Positions 38,514 to 47,282 of a stretch of 47,948 bases of DNA are shown here, piece by piece (position 1 is the stretch's first letter; the number at the start of each line of letters is the position of its first letter). The translations under genes and the position numbers were made by a program. Below the pieces are notes generated by a model. The model saw only the letters and a program-made list of their open reading frames with translations. It had not been told where the DNA came from and made no database searches. Source of the DNA: a virus; IMG/VR virus record IMGVR_UViG_3300005607_000418, positions 1-47,948 of that record. One strand, written 5' to 3'.

Positions 38514-39779
38514 CTACCGCTGAATGCGGCAGGCCAGCTCGCGCCGCAGCACGGCCCAGCCGCCCAGCACATCGAGGCGGCAGGGGAACTTGTCCGCGTT
38601 CACGTCATAGGCGCGAACCAGACGCATGCTGATGTTGGTTTCGGGATCCACGATTCGCGCGGCCATGTCCACGCCGCGGGGCATGGGCAGGTCGGCGGTG
38701 GCAAACACAAAGGCATCCCGGTGGAAGGCGATGGAGGTGGGCGAGACTTTGCCGGTCACGTCGGCGTAGTTCGCGGTGCCCTTGTTGAACAGATAGACCT
38801 TGGCGCCGGAGGCCGGGGAAGCCGTGACGGTCTGACCCGCCACCTTGTCGCCGGTGTCCTTGTCGGGCGGAGTCAGCGGCGGCGCGATCTTGACCGTAGC
38901 CGTGCCGTCGCCGCCGATGGTGCAGAGTTCGGTGACGGTGAACGGCTGCAGCACGCCGGTGGTCTGGCGGTTCTGCAGGTTGACCTGGTAGACGCCCTCG
39001 AACTGGAGGATGTCGCCGGGGTTGATCTTCGTGCCGGCGGTGCCGGTCTTGACGGTGATCTGGGAGCCGGTCTGGTCCGCGTCGTCCACCAGCAGGTCGC
39101 CGGCCAGGTTGCCGACCGTGTGCGCCTGGGTGTTCTGGTCCATGGACCACTGGAAGCCCAGAGCGGTGCCCATCTCGCCCATCTCGTACTGCTCCTTGAT
39201 GTGGTTGGAGCTTTGGAACAGGCCTTTCAGAGCATCCACGGCGTTGGCTTCCAGTTGCGGATCCAGCACCAGGTAGCGCTTGCCATCGCGCGGCGCCGAA
39301 GAGTTGTCCAGCGCCACTTTGGCGCTCAACACGGCTTGCGTGATGGTGGGCGAGGAGGCGCCGGTGAGATCCACGCCCGGGGTTCCCACGTAGTTGGCGA
39401 TCTGCGCGCTCAGGGCCAGGCCGTCGTAGTCGATGGCGTTGGCGATACTGGCCACCGCCGGCTGGATGATGTCCTGGCTGAAGCGCTCGATGGAGAGCAG
39501 CAGATCCGCGCTGGTGAAGTTGATGTCGCAGCCGTACTGCGTGTTGAGCACCAGCGGCGTGCTGGTCTGCGTGATGTCTTCCACCGCCAGCGCGGAGGTG
39601 CGCCGGCCCACGTAGCGCGGCGGCATACGCACGTTCAGAGTGTTGCCGATCTTGGCACCCTCTTTGCCGAATTTGTCGTCGTACTGGCGGTTCACCTTCT
39701 TGGTGAACTGCAATTGGTTCTTGAGAGAGGAAAGGGCCTCCAGCGTAATCATGCTGGGGGTCAAAAACACGTTGCCCAT
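38514..39779 (-). CDS. Major capsid protein (P22 coat, gp5 family)
   Basis: 421-aa coat protein, the normal length for P22 gp5 (430 aa). It begins MGNVFLTPSMITLEALSSLK, followed by KKVNRQYDDKFGKEGAKIGN, TLNVRMPPRY, then DITQTSTPLVLNTQYGCDIN, FTSADLLLSIERFSQDIIQP and PAVASIANAIDYDGL. The insertion-like middle and HRDAFVFATADLPMPRGV near the end also match the family. It makes the icosahedral shell with the upstream scaffold (39861-40835). A ribosome site AAGGA is eight bases upstream, and a strong terminator follows. Confidence 0.92.
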   Translation of the reverse strand: MGNVFLTPSMITLEALSSLKNQLQFTKKVNRQYDDKFGKEGAKIGNTLNVRMPPRYVGRRTSALAVEDITQTSTPLVLNTQYGCDINFTSADLLLSIERFSQDIIQPAVASIANAIDYDGLALSAQIANYVGTPGVDLTGASSPTITQAVLSAKVALDNSSAPRDGKRYLVLDPQLEANAVDALKGLFQSSNHIKEQYEMGEMGTALGFQWSMDQNTQAHTVGNLAGDLLVDDADQTGSQITVKTGTAGTKINPGDILQFEGVYQVNLQNRQTTGVLQPFTVTELCTIGGDGTATVKIAPPLTPPDKDTGDKVAGQTVTASPASGAKVYLFNKGTANYADVTGKVSPTSIAFHRDAFVFATADLPMPRGVDMAARIVDPETNISMRLVRAYDVNADKFPCRLDVLGGWAVLRRELACRIQR

Positions 39780-39860
39780 GTGATTCGTCCTTCTGCCTCG
39801 CGGCAGTAGTGGGGCCGACGTCTATCTCACGACCGTCGCCGGGCACCCGTGGCGTGCGGC

Positions 39861-40835
39861 TTATCGGCCGCCGCCGGCAGCACGCCAGGCCCGCCATTCC
39901 ACCGGCGTCATCTTCTCCGGGTCCTTCTCGGCGGAGGCCGAGGCGGATACCGGGCGGATGGGCGCGGGGGCGCGGGAGCCGGCGCGAGGTTGCGGTTGCG
40001 GAGCGGCGCTGCGGGCGGCCGGTTTGGCCGCCTCGCGCGTGAACTTGGTTTCCAGATGGCCGATGGCGCGGGCTTGGCCCAGCGGCGGCAGGGCGGCGAT
40101 GCGCTCGGCTTCCTCGGGGTGTTGCCCGAGGTAGTAGCACACGTCCGCGCCCACTTCGCTCTCCAGAATCACCGCCTGCATGTACTCGGTGATCTGAATG
40201 TCGTCGTTGCCCACTACCTGGTCGTAGTCCTGGTAGCGCGTGCGCGCGTCATCGAGCTGGCGGCCCCAGGCCTCTTGTCTCGCCTGGGTCTGCTTGTTCT
40301 GCTCGATCTCGGCCAGCTTGGCGGTGATCTTCTGCTCGGCCTTCCACTCCGCCAGCGCCTCGGTGAATTCTTCGTAGGTCTCGAAGTCCTCTACCTTGGG
40401 CTTGGCGGGGGTGGCGGCGCTTTCGGGGGCGGCCGGCTCGGTGGTTTCCGCTTGCGCGGCGGGGTCCGTTCCCCGCAGTTTTGCCAGTTCCGCTTCCAGT
40501 TCCGCGGCCTTGCGCTCGGCCTCGCGTTGTTTGGCGATGGCCTTGTCGATGCGCTTCTGCACGTTGGGCGAAACGAAACGTCCGTTCTCGTCGCGTACCT
40601 GCTCCGATTTCTCCGGGTCCGACTCCGGGGCGGTTTTGTCCGTGGCCGCGGAATCGTCGCTGGGCGCGGCCTCGGGCGCGGGTTTCTCGGTCTCTCCCGA
40701 CTCCGGCGCTTTGCCAGCCGAACCGCTCACGATGGTCTCGACGGTATCGGTCTGGTAGCCGTACTCCGCGAGGGCTGCTTGCACCTCTTCGGGGCTGTCG
40801 GTGGTGGAAACGAGGGTGATGCTACTGTCGCTCAT
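39861..40835 (-). CDS. Phage scaffolding protein
   Basis: 324-aa acidic, low-complexity N-terminus (VQAALAEYGYQTDTVETIVS, then Glu/Pro/Ala-rich) with the phrase ENGRFVSPNVQKRIDKAIAK, followed by a coiled coil (QREAERKAAELEAELAKLRG) and VEDFETYEEFTEALAEWKAE, then a compact helix (AVILESEVGADVCYYLGQHP, EEAERIAALPPLGQARAIGH) and a basic C-terminus (FTREAAKPAARSAAPQPQPR). This layout of an acidic N-terminus and a basic helix-turn-helix end is that of phage scaffolds, which guide coat assembly and leave the head. Placed between portal and coat, as expected. Confidence 0.85.
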   Translation of the reverse strand: MSDSSITLVSTTDSPEEVQAALAEYGYQTDTVETIVSGSAGKAPESGETEKPAPEAAPSDDSAATDKTAPESDPEKSEQVRDENGRFVSPNVQKRIDKAIAKQREAERKAAELEAELAKLRGTDPAAQAETTEPAAPESAATPAKPKVEDFETYEEFTEALAEWKAEQKITAKLAEIEQNKQTQARQEAWGRQLDDARTRYQDYDQVVGNDDIQITEYMQAVILESEVGADVCYYLGQHPEEAERIAALPPLGQARAIGHLETKFTREAAKPAARSAAPQPQPRAGSRAPAPIRPVSASASAEKDPEKMTPVEWRAWRAAGGGR

Positions 40836-40896
40836 GCGTAGGGGGTCTCCCTTGGGGGCGCGGTCTACGAAGCCGGCCGTGAGGCGGGGTTTGGGC

Positions 40897-40922
40897 GGGC
40901 CGGCGCACAGCGGAGCCGGCCC
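40897..40922. other. Perfect hairpin between scaffold and portal genes
   Basis: GGGCCGGC (40897-40904) pairs with GCCGGCCC (40915-40922). No T run follows on either side. It may be an mRNA processing or stability element, or simply stem-forming GC sequence between late genes. Confidence 0.4.
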
Positions 40923-40950
40923 GTTAGTCGCTTGCGGGGGAAAAATCTCG

Positions 40951-43086
40951 TTAGGCGGCCTGCGGCTCAGTCTGGCCGGCGGGGGGCGGCTGCGGCTCGG
41001 CCGCGGACGGCTGGGCCATCTCCTGCTCGTGGCCGATCTGTTCGGCCTCGTGCAGCAACTCCAGGCGGTGCTGGATGGATTCGTAATCCAGCTTGGCCAG
41101 GGCTTGCGCGTCGCTGGATTTGGCGCGTAGCTCCGCCGCTACGATGGAGGCCTGCGCCTGCATGGCGGCGATGCGCTCGCGCGATTCCAACTCCAGGCGC
41201 TTGGTCTTGATGTCCTCGGTGGCGGCATTCAGCGCCGCGGTCAACTGCTGGTTCATGGCCGTCAGTTGCGCCAGTTGTGTCTGCACTTGCGGCGGAATGG
41301 GCATCTGCTGGCCATCGCCTTCCTGGAGCGCGGGCGGCAGGGTCTTCTTGAGCCGGTCGGCGATCTCGCTGGCTCCCGGCCAGTCCATGTTGCGCACCAT
41401 CAGGTCGCCGGCAATCTGCATGATCTGCGGATAGCTCTGCGTGAGCTGCACCATGGAGGCCACCGCCTCCTGGCGCTTGGACTGGTAGGATGGCCCGACG
41501 CTCACGGTCACGTCATAGCGCCCGGTGGAGAGGTCGTAGAACTTCTGCAGGCCCTTCTGGACAAACGGCGCGTTGAGGGTCACGGTCTCGTGGGTTTCGT
41601 CCGGCCGCACAATGCGCACCACCCGCCCCGGGCGGTCGTAAATCTTGGGCTCCAGGTCCAACAGCACTTTGCCCAGGTACTTGATGGAGCGCGCCAGGTT
41701 GTCGGTGAAGTTGAAGTTGGCAACATCGCCCTGCTTCTGGCGCGCCAGGATGGCCTTGCCGCTCTGCTCCGGGCCGCGTTCGCCCAGGGAAGCATCATAG
41801 ATGCCGGCGGTGGCCTTCAGATCGTTGTCGGCTTGCGCCACGGCGACGGCGATGGCCTGGATGGGCGCTTCCCCGAAGTTGCGTTGCGGCGGCGGCAGCA
41901 GGTTGTTGCCGGCCGTCTTGGCTTTGTACTTGAGCACCGCCACGGCGCGCACGTTGGCGTTCTTCCATTCCTGCTCGTGGCCCTCGATCTGCGATTCCTC
42001 GGCCACGTAGGGCGCTTTGGGCGCCAGGGCGATGGATTCCACCAGCGCGGAGCGCATGTAGTTGTATTGTCGCTGCGGGTCGCGCTGGTTGCGCACCACG
42101 CCGCGCAGCACGCGCTTGCCGTTGACGTTGATCTCCTCGCCGTAGACCCCGATCACGGGCAGATAGCGGCCCGCCAGCACGCGCTCGTCCAGCACTTCCC
42201 GCGCGTTCAGCTTGTACCAGTGGAAGCGCGGGCGCTCGGTTTCGCGCGTCTGCACCGGCTCGACGCCGGCGGGGAGGTCCGCCTGGTCCACTACCGAACC
42301 GTCCGGCAGTTCGCAGATGGTGGCCTTCTCGGGCTCGTACTCGAAATATTCGGCCACGCGGATCTTGCCGCCCGGAAACCACAGCGGGCCTTCGTCCCCC
42401 AGGCTGCTGAACTCGTCCAGGCTGGCCAGCTCCGAGTGGGGATACTGCGCCTTGTAGTCGTCGGGCAGCAGATCGCCCACGATGAAGCCCCACTTGGCAT
42501 CCGAACGGTCGCGCTTCTGCGCGGTGGGGTCCAGGTACACCGTGAAGGGGTTTTGGATGGACTCGATGAGGATTTCCTGATCGAAGCTGCGTTCGTCCTG
42601 GTATTCGGTGAGCACGCGGAAATAGCCGAAGCCGAAAATGACGGCATGCTCGAAGGCCGTATCGTAGGCCACGTCCGCCGCGGAATTGATTTCGATGTGG
42701 CGGGTGAGTCCCTGGTAGATTTCGGCGGTGTCCTGGTCGGCGCCGTCGCCCACCGGGTTGACCTGGATGGCGGGGCGATTCTCGCGCTGCGAATTGGTGA
42801 TCTGCTTGATGAATTGCGGCAGGCGATTGATGGTCAGACAGGGGCGCTGGTCCGCCAGGCGGTCGCTCTCGATGCTGGCGGGCCACTGCTTGCCCAGGTA
42901 GAAGTCCAGATCCTCCAGGGCCTCCTGGCGGATCTCGCTCTCGGCTTCGGCAGCCAGTTGGAAGCGCTCTTTGACCTTGCGCAGAAAAGCGTCGTGACGG
43001 ACGCGATCCGAGGGTGGGGCCGCCGGCGCGGAGGCCTCCACGGTGACGTGCGCGCCGGATCGCCGGCGGGGAGGGAGGGGAAACAT
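40951..43086 (-). CDS. Portal protein (P22-like)
   Basis: 711-aa portal protein forming the dodecameric channel at one head vertex. Motifs in order: FLRKVKERFQLAAEAESEIR, LDFYLGKQWPASIESDRL, RPCLTINRLPQFIKQITNSQ, RENRPAIQVNP, INSAADVAYDTAFEHAVIFG, FGYFRVLTEY, ESIQNPFTVYLDPTAQ, WGFIVGDLLPDDYKAQYP. The C-terminal half has coiled-coil helices (TQLAQLTAMNQQLTAALNAA) that form the long barrel seen in P22-like portals. The frame is open to 43155, but the ATG at 43086 is preferred because the upstream part looks like readthrough. Typical P22 portal length is 725 aa. Confidence 0.9.
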   Translation of the reverse strand: MFPLPPRRRSGAHVTVEASAPAAPPSDRVRHDAFLRKVKERFQLAAEAESEIRQEALEDLDFYLGKQWPASIESDRLADQRPCLTINRLPQFIKQITNSQRENRPAIQVNPVGDGADQDTAEIYQGLTRHIEINSAADVAYDTAFEHAVIFGFGYFRVLTEYQDERSFDQEILIESIQNPFTVYLDPTAQKRDRSDAKWGFIVGDLLPDDYKAQYPHSELASLDEFSSLGDEGPLWFPGGKIRVAEYFEYEPEKATICELPDGSVVDQADLPAGVEPVQTRETERPRFHWYKLNAREVLDERVLAGRYLPVIGVYGEEINVNGKRVLRGVVRNQRDPQRQYNYMRSALVESIALAPKAPYVAEESQIEGHEQEWKNANVRAVAVLKYKAKTAGNNLLPPPQRNFGEAPIQAIAVAVAQADNDLKATAGIYDASLGERGPEQSGKAILARQKQGDVANFNFTDNLARSIKYLGKVLLDLEPKIYDRPGRVVRIVRPDETHETVTLNAPFVQKGLQKFYDLSTGRYDVTVSVGPSYQSKRQEAVASMVQLTQSYPQIMQIAGDLMVRNMDWPGASEIADRLKKTLPPALQEGDGQQMPIPPQVQTQLAQLTAMNQQLTAALNAATEDIKTKRLELESRERIAAMQAQASIVAAELRAKSSDAQALAKLDYESIQHRLELLHEAEQIGHEQEMAQPSAAEPQPPPAGQTEPQAA

Positions 43087-43099
43087 GAGAGGGAGACTT

Positions 43100-44221
43100 T
43101 CAGGCCGCCCGGGCCAGGGCCGGCGGGTCGAGGCGCGCCAGGGCCATGCGCACATAGCGCGGATTCAGTTCGATACCCAGGAAGCGGCGGCCGTGGGCCA
43201 GGGCCACCAGGCCGGTGGTGCCGGCGCCGGCAAACGGATCCAGCACGGTATCGCCAGCTCGAGAACCCGCCAGCACGCAGGGCTCGACCAGGCGCGGCGG
43301 GAATGTGGCGAAGTGAGCTTGCGGGAACGGGAACGTCGGGATGGTCCAGACGGTACGTTTGTTGCGGCGATCCACCGTTCGCACTACGGCCGCAGAGAAA
43401 GATGCATTTTGCTTAGGGCGGAAGCGGCCGTTGCCGATCCCATCGTGGCGCCCGGGCTCGGCGCTCCAGGCGTTGGGCCACTTCTGCGCTTTGGGGTTCA
43501 CGCCGGGAGCCCGTATGCCGTTGCACTGGGCGGTCGGAAAGGTCTTCTGTCCCTCCCGTGCGCGATGCTTGCGTGAGCGATCATGCGCGTTGCCCGTGGT
43601 CCGTTCCTGGATGGCCAGGCAATCGTAGTAGTAGCGCCGGCTCTTGCTCAGCAGGAAAAGGTACTCGTGGCTCTTGGTGGGGCGGTCGCGCACGCTCTCC
43701 GGCATGGGGTTGGGCTTGTGCCAGATGATGTCGGAGCGCAGATACCAGCCATCCGCTTGCAGGGCCAGCGCCATGCGCCAGGGCATCCCCAGCAGATTCT
43801 TGCCCCGAAAGCCGTCCCCCAGGTTCAGCCAGAGCGTGCCATCGTCGGCGAGCACGCGCCGCACCTCGCGGAAGACCGCCACCAGCCGCGCCACATACTC
43901 CTCGGGGGTGCGCTCCAGACCGAGTTGCCGATCCACGCGCCGGGCCCCGCAGTGGCGGCAGACTTCGCGTGCCTGGAGCCAGCCCACCTCTGCGGCTTTC
44001 TTGGCTCCGCCGCGGGTGGACGCGGGCGACTGCGCCAGGTTCACGCCGCGGCGCAATTGGCCGGCCCGGTGCGGACAATCCTTGCGCCCGCCGCGCCAGC
44101 GGGCCGTGCCGTAATCGCGCAGGCCGTAATAGGGCGGGGAGGTGATGCAGGTCTGCACGCTCGAATCCGGCAGCGTGCGCAGCAGGGTCAGGGCATCGCC
44201 GGTCAGAATCTGGTAGCTCAT
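43100..44221 (-). CDS. DNA N4-cytosine/N6-adenine methyltransferase
   Basis: 373-aa DNA methyltransferase of the beta type, in which the catalytic motif comes first. TSPPYYGLRDYG (residues 27-38) is the SPPY motif IV. The AdoMet-binding motif I is DPFAGAGTTG (328-337), followed by GIELNPRYV (349-357). A zinc-binding insertion holds C49, H51, C88 and C91 (CRHCGARR). DIIWHKPNPMPESVRDRPTK and SHEYLFLLSKS are the target-binding region of this group. The order and the YYGLRDYG pattern fit enzymes often paired with phage DNA. It is next to the portal, so it is probably expressed late and may protect phage DNA from restriction. Recognition site unknown. Confidence 0.87.
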   Translation of the reverse strand: MSYQILTGDALTLLRTLPDSSVQTCITSPPYYGLRDYGTARWRGGRKDCPHRAGQLRRGVNLAQSPASTRGGAKKAAEVGWLQAREVCRHCGARRVDRQLGLERTPEEYVARLVAVFREVRRVLADDGTLWLNLGDGFRGKNLLGMPWRMALALQADGWYLRSDIIWHKPNPMPESVRDRPTKSHEYLFLLSKSRRYYYDCLAIQERTTGNAHDRSRKHRAREGQKTFPTAQCNGIRAPGVNPKAQKWPNAWSAEPGRHDGIGNGRFRPKQNASFSAAVVRTVDRRNKRTVWTIPTFPFPQAHFATFPPRLVEPCVLAGSRAGDTVLDPFAGAGTTGLVALAHGRRFLGIELNPRYVRMALARLDPPALARAA

Positions 44222-44264
44222 GGGTAACGGAGCATGGGAGCGGCGCTGCGCCGATCCGATGCGC

Positions 44265-44510
44265 TCAAGCGTCGCGCAGGTCGAATAGGCGTTTGGCGGC
44301 CTGGCGGGCGGCCTCGAAGGCGCGCCGGTCGGGATGGCCGTCGCCTTCCCGGCACTCCTCGATGCGCAGCGCTTCGGCCGAACAGCCGTGCAGCGCCCGG
44401 TAAAATTCGTTCCAGGCGCGGTTCATCTGTTCCACGCGCTCATCAAACGCGGAGGGCTGGAGGCGCGCCGCCGCCGCGCACAGCCGCAGGAAGGCCTGCC
44501 GGGTCAGCAT
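44265..44510 (-). CDS. Small helical protein with Tat-like start
   Basis: 81-aa protein starting MLTRQAFLRLCAAAARLQPS, then helices (ERVEQMNRAWNEFYRALHGC, AFEAARQAAKRLFDL). The N-terminus has TR-Q-x-F-L rather than the full twin-arginine, otherwise like the starts of 5354-5617 and 6715-7020. It could be exported or a membrane anchor. An 8-codon frame (44511-44537) precedes it. Function unknown. Confidence 0.58.
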   Translation of the reverse strand: MLTRQAFLRLCAAAARLQPSAFDERVEQMNRAWNEFYRALHGCSAEALRIEECREGDGHPDRRAFEAARQAAKRLFDLRDA

Positions 44511-44539
44511 TTAGCCGATCATGCCGCTGTCGGCCATGG

Positions 44540-44737
44540 TTAGTGTTTCCTTTTCTTCTTGCGCAGCATGGCCGAGAGCGGCATGTGCCGCCCGGCGTGC
44601 TGCGGCAGGCTGGACATCTCGCGCCCGTGCATCGCGCCTACCACTTCGGCGGCATACTTCGGGCTCATGCCGCTGTCGGTGGCGTGGCCCTCCAGAACGG
44701 CATGCGCCAGGCGCACTTCGGCTTGCGAACGCGGCAT
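44540..44737 (-). CDS. Small phage protein, unknown function
   Basis: 65-aa protein starting MPRSQAEVRLAHAVLEGHAT, then MSPKYAAEVVGAMHGREMSS, and a basic end (SAMLRKKKRKH). The ATG overlaps the stop of the upstream gene (TAATG at 44739-44735). A frame open to 44749 is less likely. Small helical; similar MAxxVxxxxHGR proteins occur beside terminase genes in phages. Confidence 0.6.
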   Translation of the reverse strand: MPRSQAEVRLAHAVLEGHATDSGMSPKYAAEVVGAMHGREMSSLPQHAGRHMPLSAMLRKKKRKH

Positions 44738-44904
44738 TAGTGGTTCCACTCCCGCGCGTTTTCGGCGAACTGCGCGCGGCGCCGCACTTTCGGATTGCGC
44801 GCGTGCTCGGCGCGCAGCAGGGCGCTCAGCGGAATGGTCTTTCCGCGCGGGATGCCCAGGTCGCGGTGCAACAGGCCGCGGTGGTTTTTCTTAATCTGGA
44901 TCAT
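44737..44904 (-). CDS. Conserved small phage protein (HRGLLHRDLGIPRGK family)
   Basis: 55-aa basic protein MIQIKKNHRGLLHRDLGIPR, GKTIPLSALLRAEHARNPKV, RRRAQFAENAREWNH. The pattern KG.LH..LGVP.G..IP...L..A..S.....RKRA.FA.NA..W is a widely found small phage protein of unknown role near terminase/portal genes. AAGGAG lies seven bases before the ATG. It overlaps the preceding gene by 14 bases and the following gene by the TAATG stop/start. Confidence 0.75.
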   Translation of the reverse strand: MIQIKKNHRGLLHRDLGIPRGKTIPLSALLRAEHARNPKVRRRAQFAENAREWNH

Positions 44905-45106
44905 CGGAGACTCCTTCGATCTGGTTGGCCAGTTCCAGCAAAGCCGCCGCCAGCCCGCGCGCCTGGCGGGCCTCCAGCCGGCAGGCCGGCGTCAACTCCT
45001 CGCCGTCGTAGTCCACGATGGAGGCGCCCCGCAGGACCAGGCCCACGGATTCCACGCCTTCGCCTTCGTCTACGAAGACCTCGATACTGGCCGCATCGGC
45101 CGGCAT
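44891..45106 (-). CDS. Small acidic protein, unknown
   Basis: 71-aa acidic protein: MPADAASIEVFVDEGEGVES, VGLVLRGASIVDYDGEELTP, then a helix (RLEARQARGLAAALLELANQ). It abuts the preceding gene (stop at 45107-45109, start at 45106). Its 3' end overlaps the start of 44737-44904 by 14 bases, with that gene's ribosome site inside it. Function unknown. Confidence 0.6.
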   Translation of the reverse strand: MPADAASIEVFVDEGEGVESVGLVLRGASIVDYDGEELTPACRLEARQARGLAAALLELANQIEGVSDDPD

Positions 45107-45346
45107 CTACTCCTCCCCGAAGGTCTGGTCGATGTGATCGTGCAGCGCGGCCATGTCGGCGTGCGCGTCGGGCGCCGGCTCGCGGTAGTCCATCATCGGG
45201 ACGCCGCGCTTGGGCGTGGGCATTTCCCGCCGCGTGTGGCTGATGAAGCCGCCGTTGTTGGCGCGCTCGATGTGCATGCCGATGGCCTTGCCTTTGGGCG
45301 CAGGCTTCTTGCCGGCGTGGGCGGTGACGTGTGCTTTCGTGGGCAT
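45107..45346 (-). CDS. Conserved small phage protein (NGGF motif)
   Basis: 79-aa protein starting MPTKAHVTAHAGKKPAPKGK, then GMHIERANNGGFISHTRREM and a Met/Asp-rich end (MMDYREPAPDAHADMAALHD). The IxRAxNGGFIxxH segment is a familiar short motif of phage proteins located near packaging genes. AGGAG is six bases before the ATG. It may bind virion or packaging components; not characterised. Confidence 0.66.
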   Translation of the reverse strand: MPTKAHVTAHAGKKPAPKGKAIGMHIERANNGGFISHTRREMPTPKRGVPMMDYREPAPDAHADMAALHDHIDQTFGEE

Positions 45347-45400
45347 GGGTAACTCCTGGAACTGCGGGGTGAGAACTTAGGGGAGACTTAGGGGAAACGC

Positions 45401-46813
45401 TTAGGCCATCCAACTGCCGGGGCCGGCCTGGCCACCCCCGCGGAACGGATCCACGTAGCCGCCGGCCGCCGGGGAGGGCGGCGGGGCCACCTTGGCGCGC
45501 GCCCGCCCGCTCATCCAGGCGTAGCGCGTGGCATCCATCAGGTGATCGTCCTCTTTGACCACCCGGCCCTTTTCGTCGCGGTGGTAGCGGCGGAATTCAC
45601 TGATCCAGTTGGCCAGCGTTTCAAAGACCTTGAGCCGCCCGCTGGAAAGCGCCTGCCAGACCTCATAGATGCCGGTCTCCACGGCGTTTTCGGCGGGCTC
45701 CAGGTCCAGCCCCAACTGGCCGTACATCTCCATCAGGTTGCGGCCGTCGATCTGCGAAGAGGCCAGGCAGGACGGATCAATCACGCCCGGGATCCACTTG
45801 CCCGGCGCCGTAATCCCCGCCGCGTGGACCGCCGGCTCGGCTTGGCTGCGGTAATACTCGTGCCAGGCGTACCAGGTGCCGGTGTCTCGATCCAGCGCCA
45901 GCCAGAGCGCCGCGGTGCGGCGCCAGCCCACATCCATGCCGTAGACCCGCGGCCAATGCGCCGGCAACGGGCGCGGCGGCACCAGGATGTCGGACTCCGC
46001 CAGCGGGTAGATGGCCCCCACGCCCAACTGCGGGATGCCCCGCGTGCGCGCGTCCCGCTGGTAGGCCGGCGTGGAGGCGATCAGTTGCGCCTTGGCCTCC
46101 GCGGTCAGGTGCGGCACATCGTCCCAGGTGGCCTGCGTGACGTGCTTGACCAGGCGCACGGCGTCGGATTCCGGCTCGAAGAAACTTTTGACCACTTCAC
46201 TCATGCCGTTGAGCGGCGTGAACGTGGTATAGAGCACCCCGTCCGTGGTGGCGGTGCGGTACAGGCACTCGGTATACACGCCCAGGTCCGGCTCCTCGTC
46301 GCACCAGATGGCGTGTTTGGCGGTGCCCTCGAAACTCTTGCGCCCGCTCTCGTAGCTCTTGAGCCCGATCATCGAGCGCCCGCCCGAGACGTGCTCGACC
46401 CAAATGGTATCCGCGGCGTTGGGCAGCCCCTGTTTGTTGGCCACATGCACGATGCGGTGGCCCGGGAGCATGCCGGTGCCGCGCGCGCCTTCCGGTCCCA
46501 GCAGCTTCTCCTGCACGATGTCGCGGGTGGTCTGGTTGGTGGTGCCGCAGGCCCAGGCGTCGATGGCCTTGGAGAAGCGCTTGCCCGTCCACCAGGGCGG
46601 ATAGATGCCGGTGGCGTGACAGGTCAGCTCGAAGGCGCCCGCCTCGGTCTTGCCGGTGCGGTTGCCGGCCGCGAACAGCCGTTCGCGGAACTGCGCGCCT
46701 GCGGCGAAGAATTCCAGGTGCCGCGCGTACAACTCGCGCCGGCAGGGGCCTACCGCGGGGAAGATGCGGCTAAACTTGTTCTGCTGCCGGCGGCGCAGTT
46801 CCGCCTCCAGCAT
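45401..46813 (-). CDS. terL: Terminase large subunit
   Basis: 470-aa packaging motor and nuclease. The ATP-binding Walker A is GNRTGKT (50-56), typical of P22-type terminases. Walker B with the catalytic acids is IWCDEEPD (169-176). The nuclease half has YGMDVGW (D294), GVIDPSC (D346) and DDHLMDATRYA (D422-D427), the three acidic clusters of the RNase H-like fold. The ATG at 46813 is favoured; a TTG start at 46858 is possible. It overlaps the small terminase gene by 44 bases. It drives headful or site-specific packaging into the P22-like head. Confidence 0.93.
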   Translation of the reverse strand: MLEAELRRRQQNKFSRIFPAVGPCRRELYARHLEFFAAGAQFRERLFAAGNRTGKTEAGAFELTCHATGIYPPWWTGKRFSKAIDAWACGTTNQTTRDIVQEKLLGPEGARGTGMLPGHRIVHVANKQGLPNAADTIWVEHVSGGRSMIGLKSYESGRKSFEGTAKHAIWCDEEPDLGVYTECLYRTATTDGVLYTTFTPLNGMSEVVKSFFEPESDAVRLVKHVTQATWDDVPHLTAEAKAQLIASTPAYQRDARTRGIPQLGVGAIYPLAESDILVPPRPLPAHWPRVYGMDVGWRRTAALWLALDRDTGTWYAWHEYYRSQAEPAVHAAGITAPGKWIPGVIDPSCLASSQIDGRNLMEMYGQLGLDLEPAENAVETGIYEVWQALSSGRLKVFETLANWISEFRRYHRDEKGRVVKEDDHLMDATRYAWMSGRARAKVAPPPSPAAGGYVDPFRGGGQAGPGSWMA

Positions 46814-47282
46814 CGGCAGTGTCCTGCAGCTTTCGGGCAACGCCAATAAGGCACTCAAGTTCGGTATCGCTCAGTTGCGCCAGGGTGGCGTCGGTGAATT
46901 CGATGGGGCCGCCCGCCGGGCCGCTGTGCTCCACGCTGCTGCGCTCCCGGTACTTCTCGGGCAGTGCGCCCTTCAGCAAAAATTGCAGTAGGCCATCGGA
47001 ATAGCGCCGAATGTAGCCGCAGCGGTTGCCCTGGTAAAAGACCGGTTCCAGCACGCCGCGGGTAGCCCGCCGGATGGCTTCATCTTCCAGGCTGGCCCCG
47101 GCCTGGTCGCGGCAGGCGTGGAAGACCTTGGCGTAGGCGCGATCCTGCTTCAGACGCTTATAGTGCGCGTTGCGGCTGATGCCGGCGCGTTTGGCGGCCA
47201 GGGTGACGGATCCGCTCTCGCGGTATTCCTCCAGGAAGGCCACCAGCTTGGAAGGTTTGGAGGGTTTCTTCTGGCGCTTCAT
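46770..47282 (-). CDS. Terminase small subunit
   Basis: 170-aa DNA-recognition subunit. A basic start (MKRQKKPSKPSKLVAFLEEY) is followed by a helix-turn-helix (SGSVTLAAKRAGISRNAHYK, RLKQDRAYAKVFHACRDQA), then a helical oligomerisation region (LEDEAIRRATRGVLEPVFYQ) and the FLLKGALPEKYRERSSVE motif found in many small terminases. The C-terminal part (LAQLSDTELECLIGVARKLQ) may contact the large subunit. The ATG overlaps the preceding stop (ATGA). The gene order small terminase, large terminase, (small genes), portal is normal for phages. Confidence 0.86.
   Translation of the reverse strand: MKRQKKPSKPSKLVAFLEEYRESGSVTLAAKRAGISRNAHYKRLKQDRAYAKVFHACRDQAGASLEDEAIRRATRGVLEPVFYQGNRCGYIRRYSDGLLQFLLKGALPEKYRERSSVEHSGPAGGPIEFTDATLAQLSDTELECLIGVARKLQDTADAGGGTAPPAAEQV

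Noticed and set aside
41266-43416. Long plus-strand open frame of 716 codons
   Set aside because: It lies opposite the portal and methyltransferase genes, which have clear motifs. Its composition (His/Arg/Gly-rich, repeated VHV/LQVQ) is that of a mirror frame in GC-rich DNA.
44511-44537. 8-codon frame MADSGMIG
   Set aside because: Too short to support; noted only as context of the following start.
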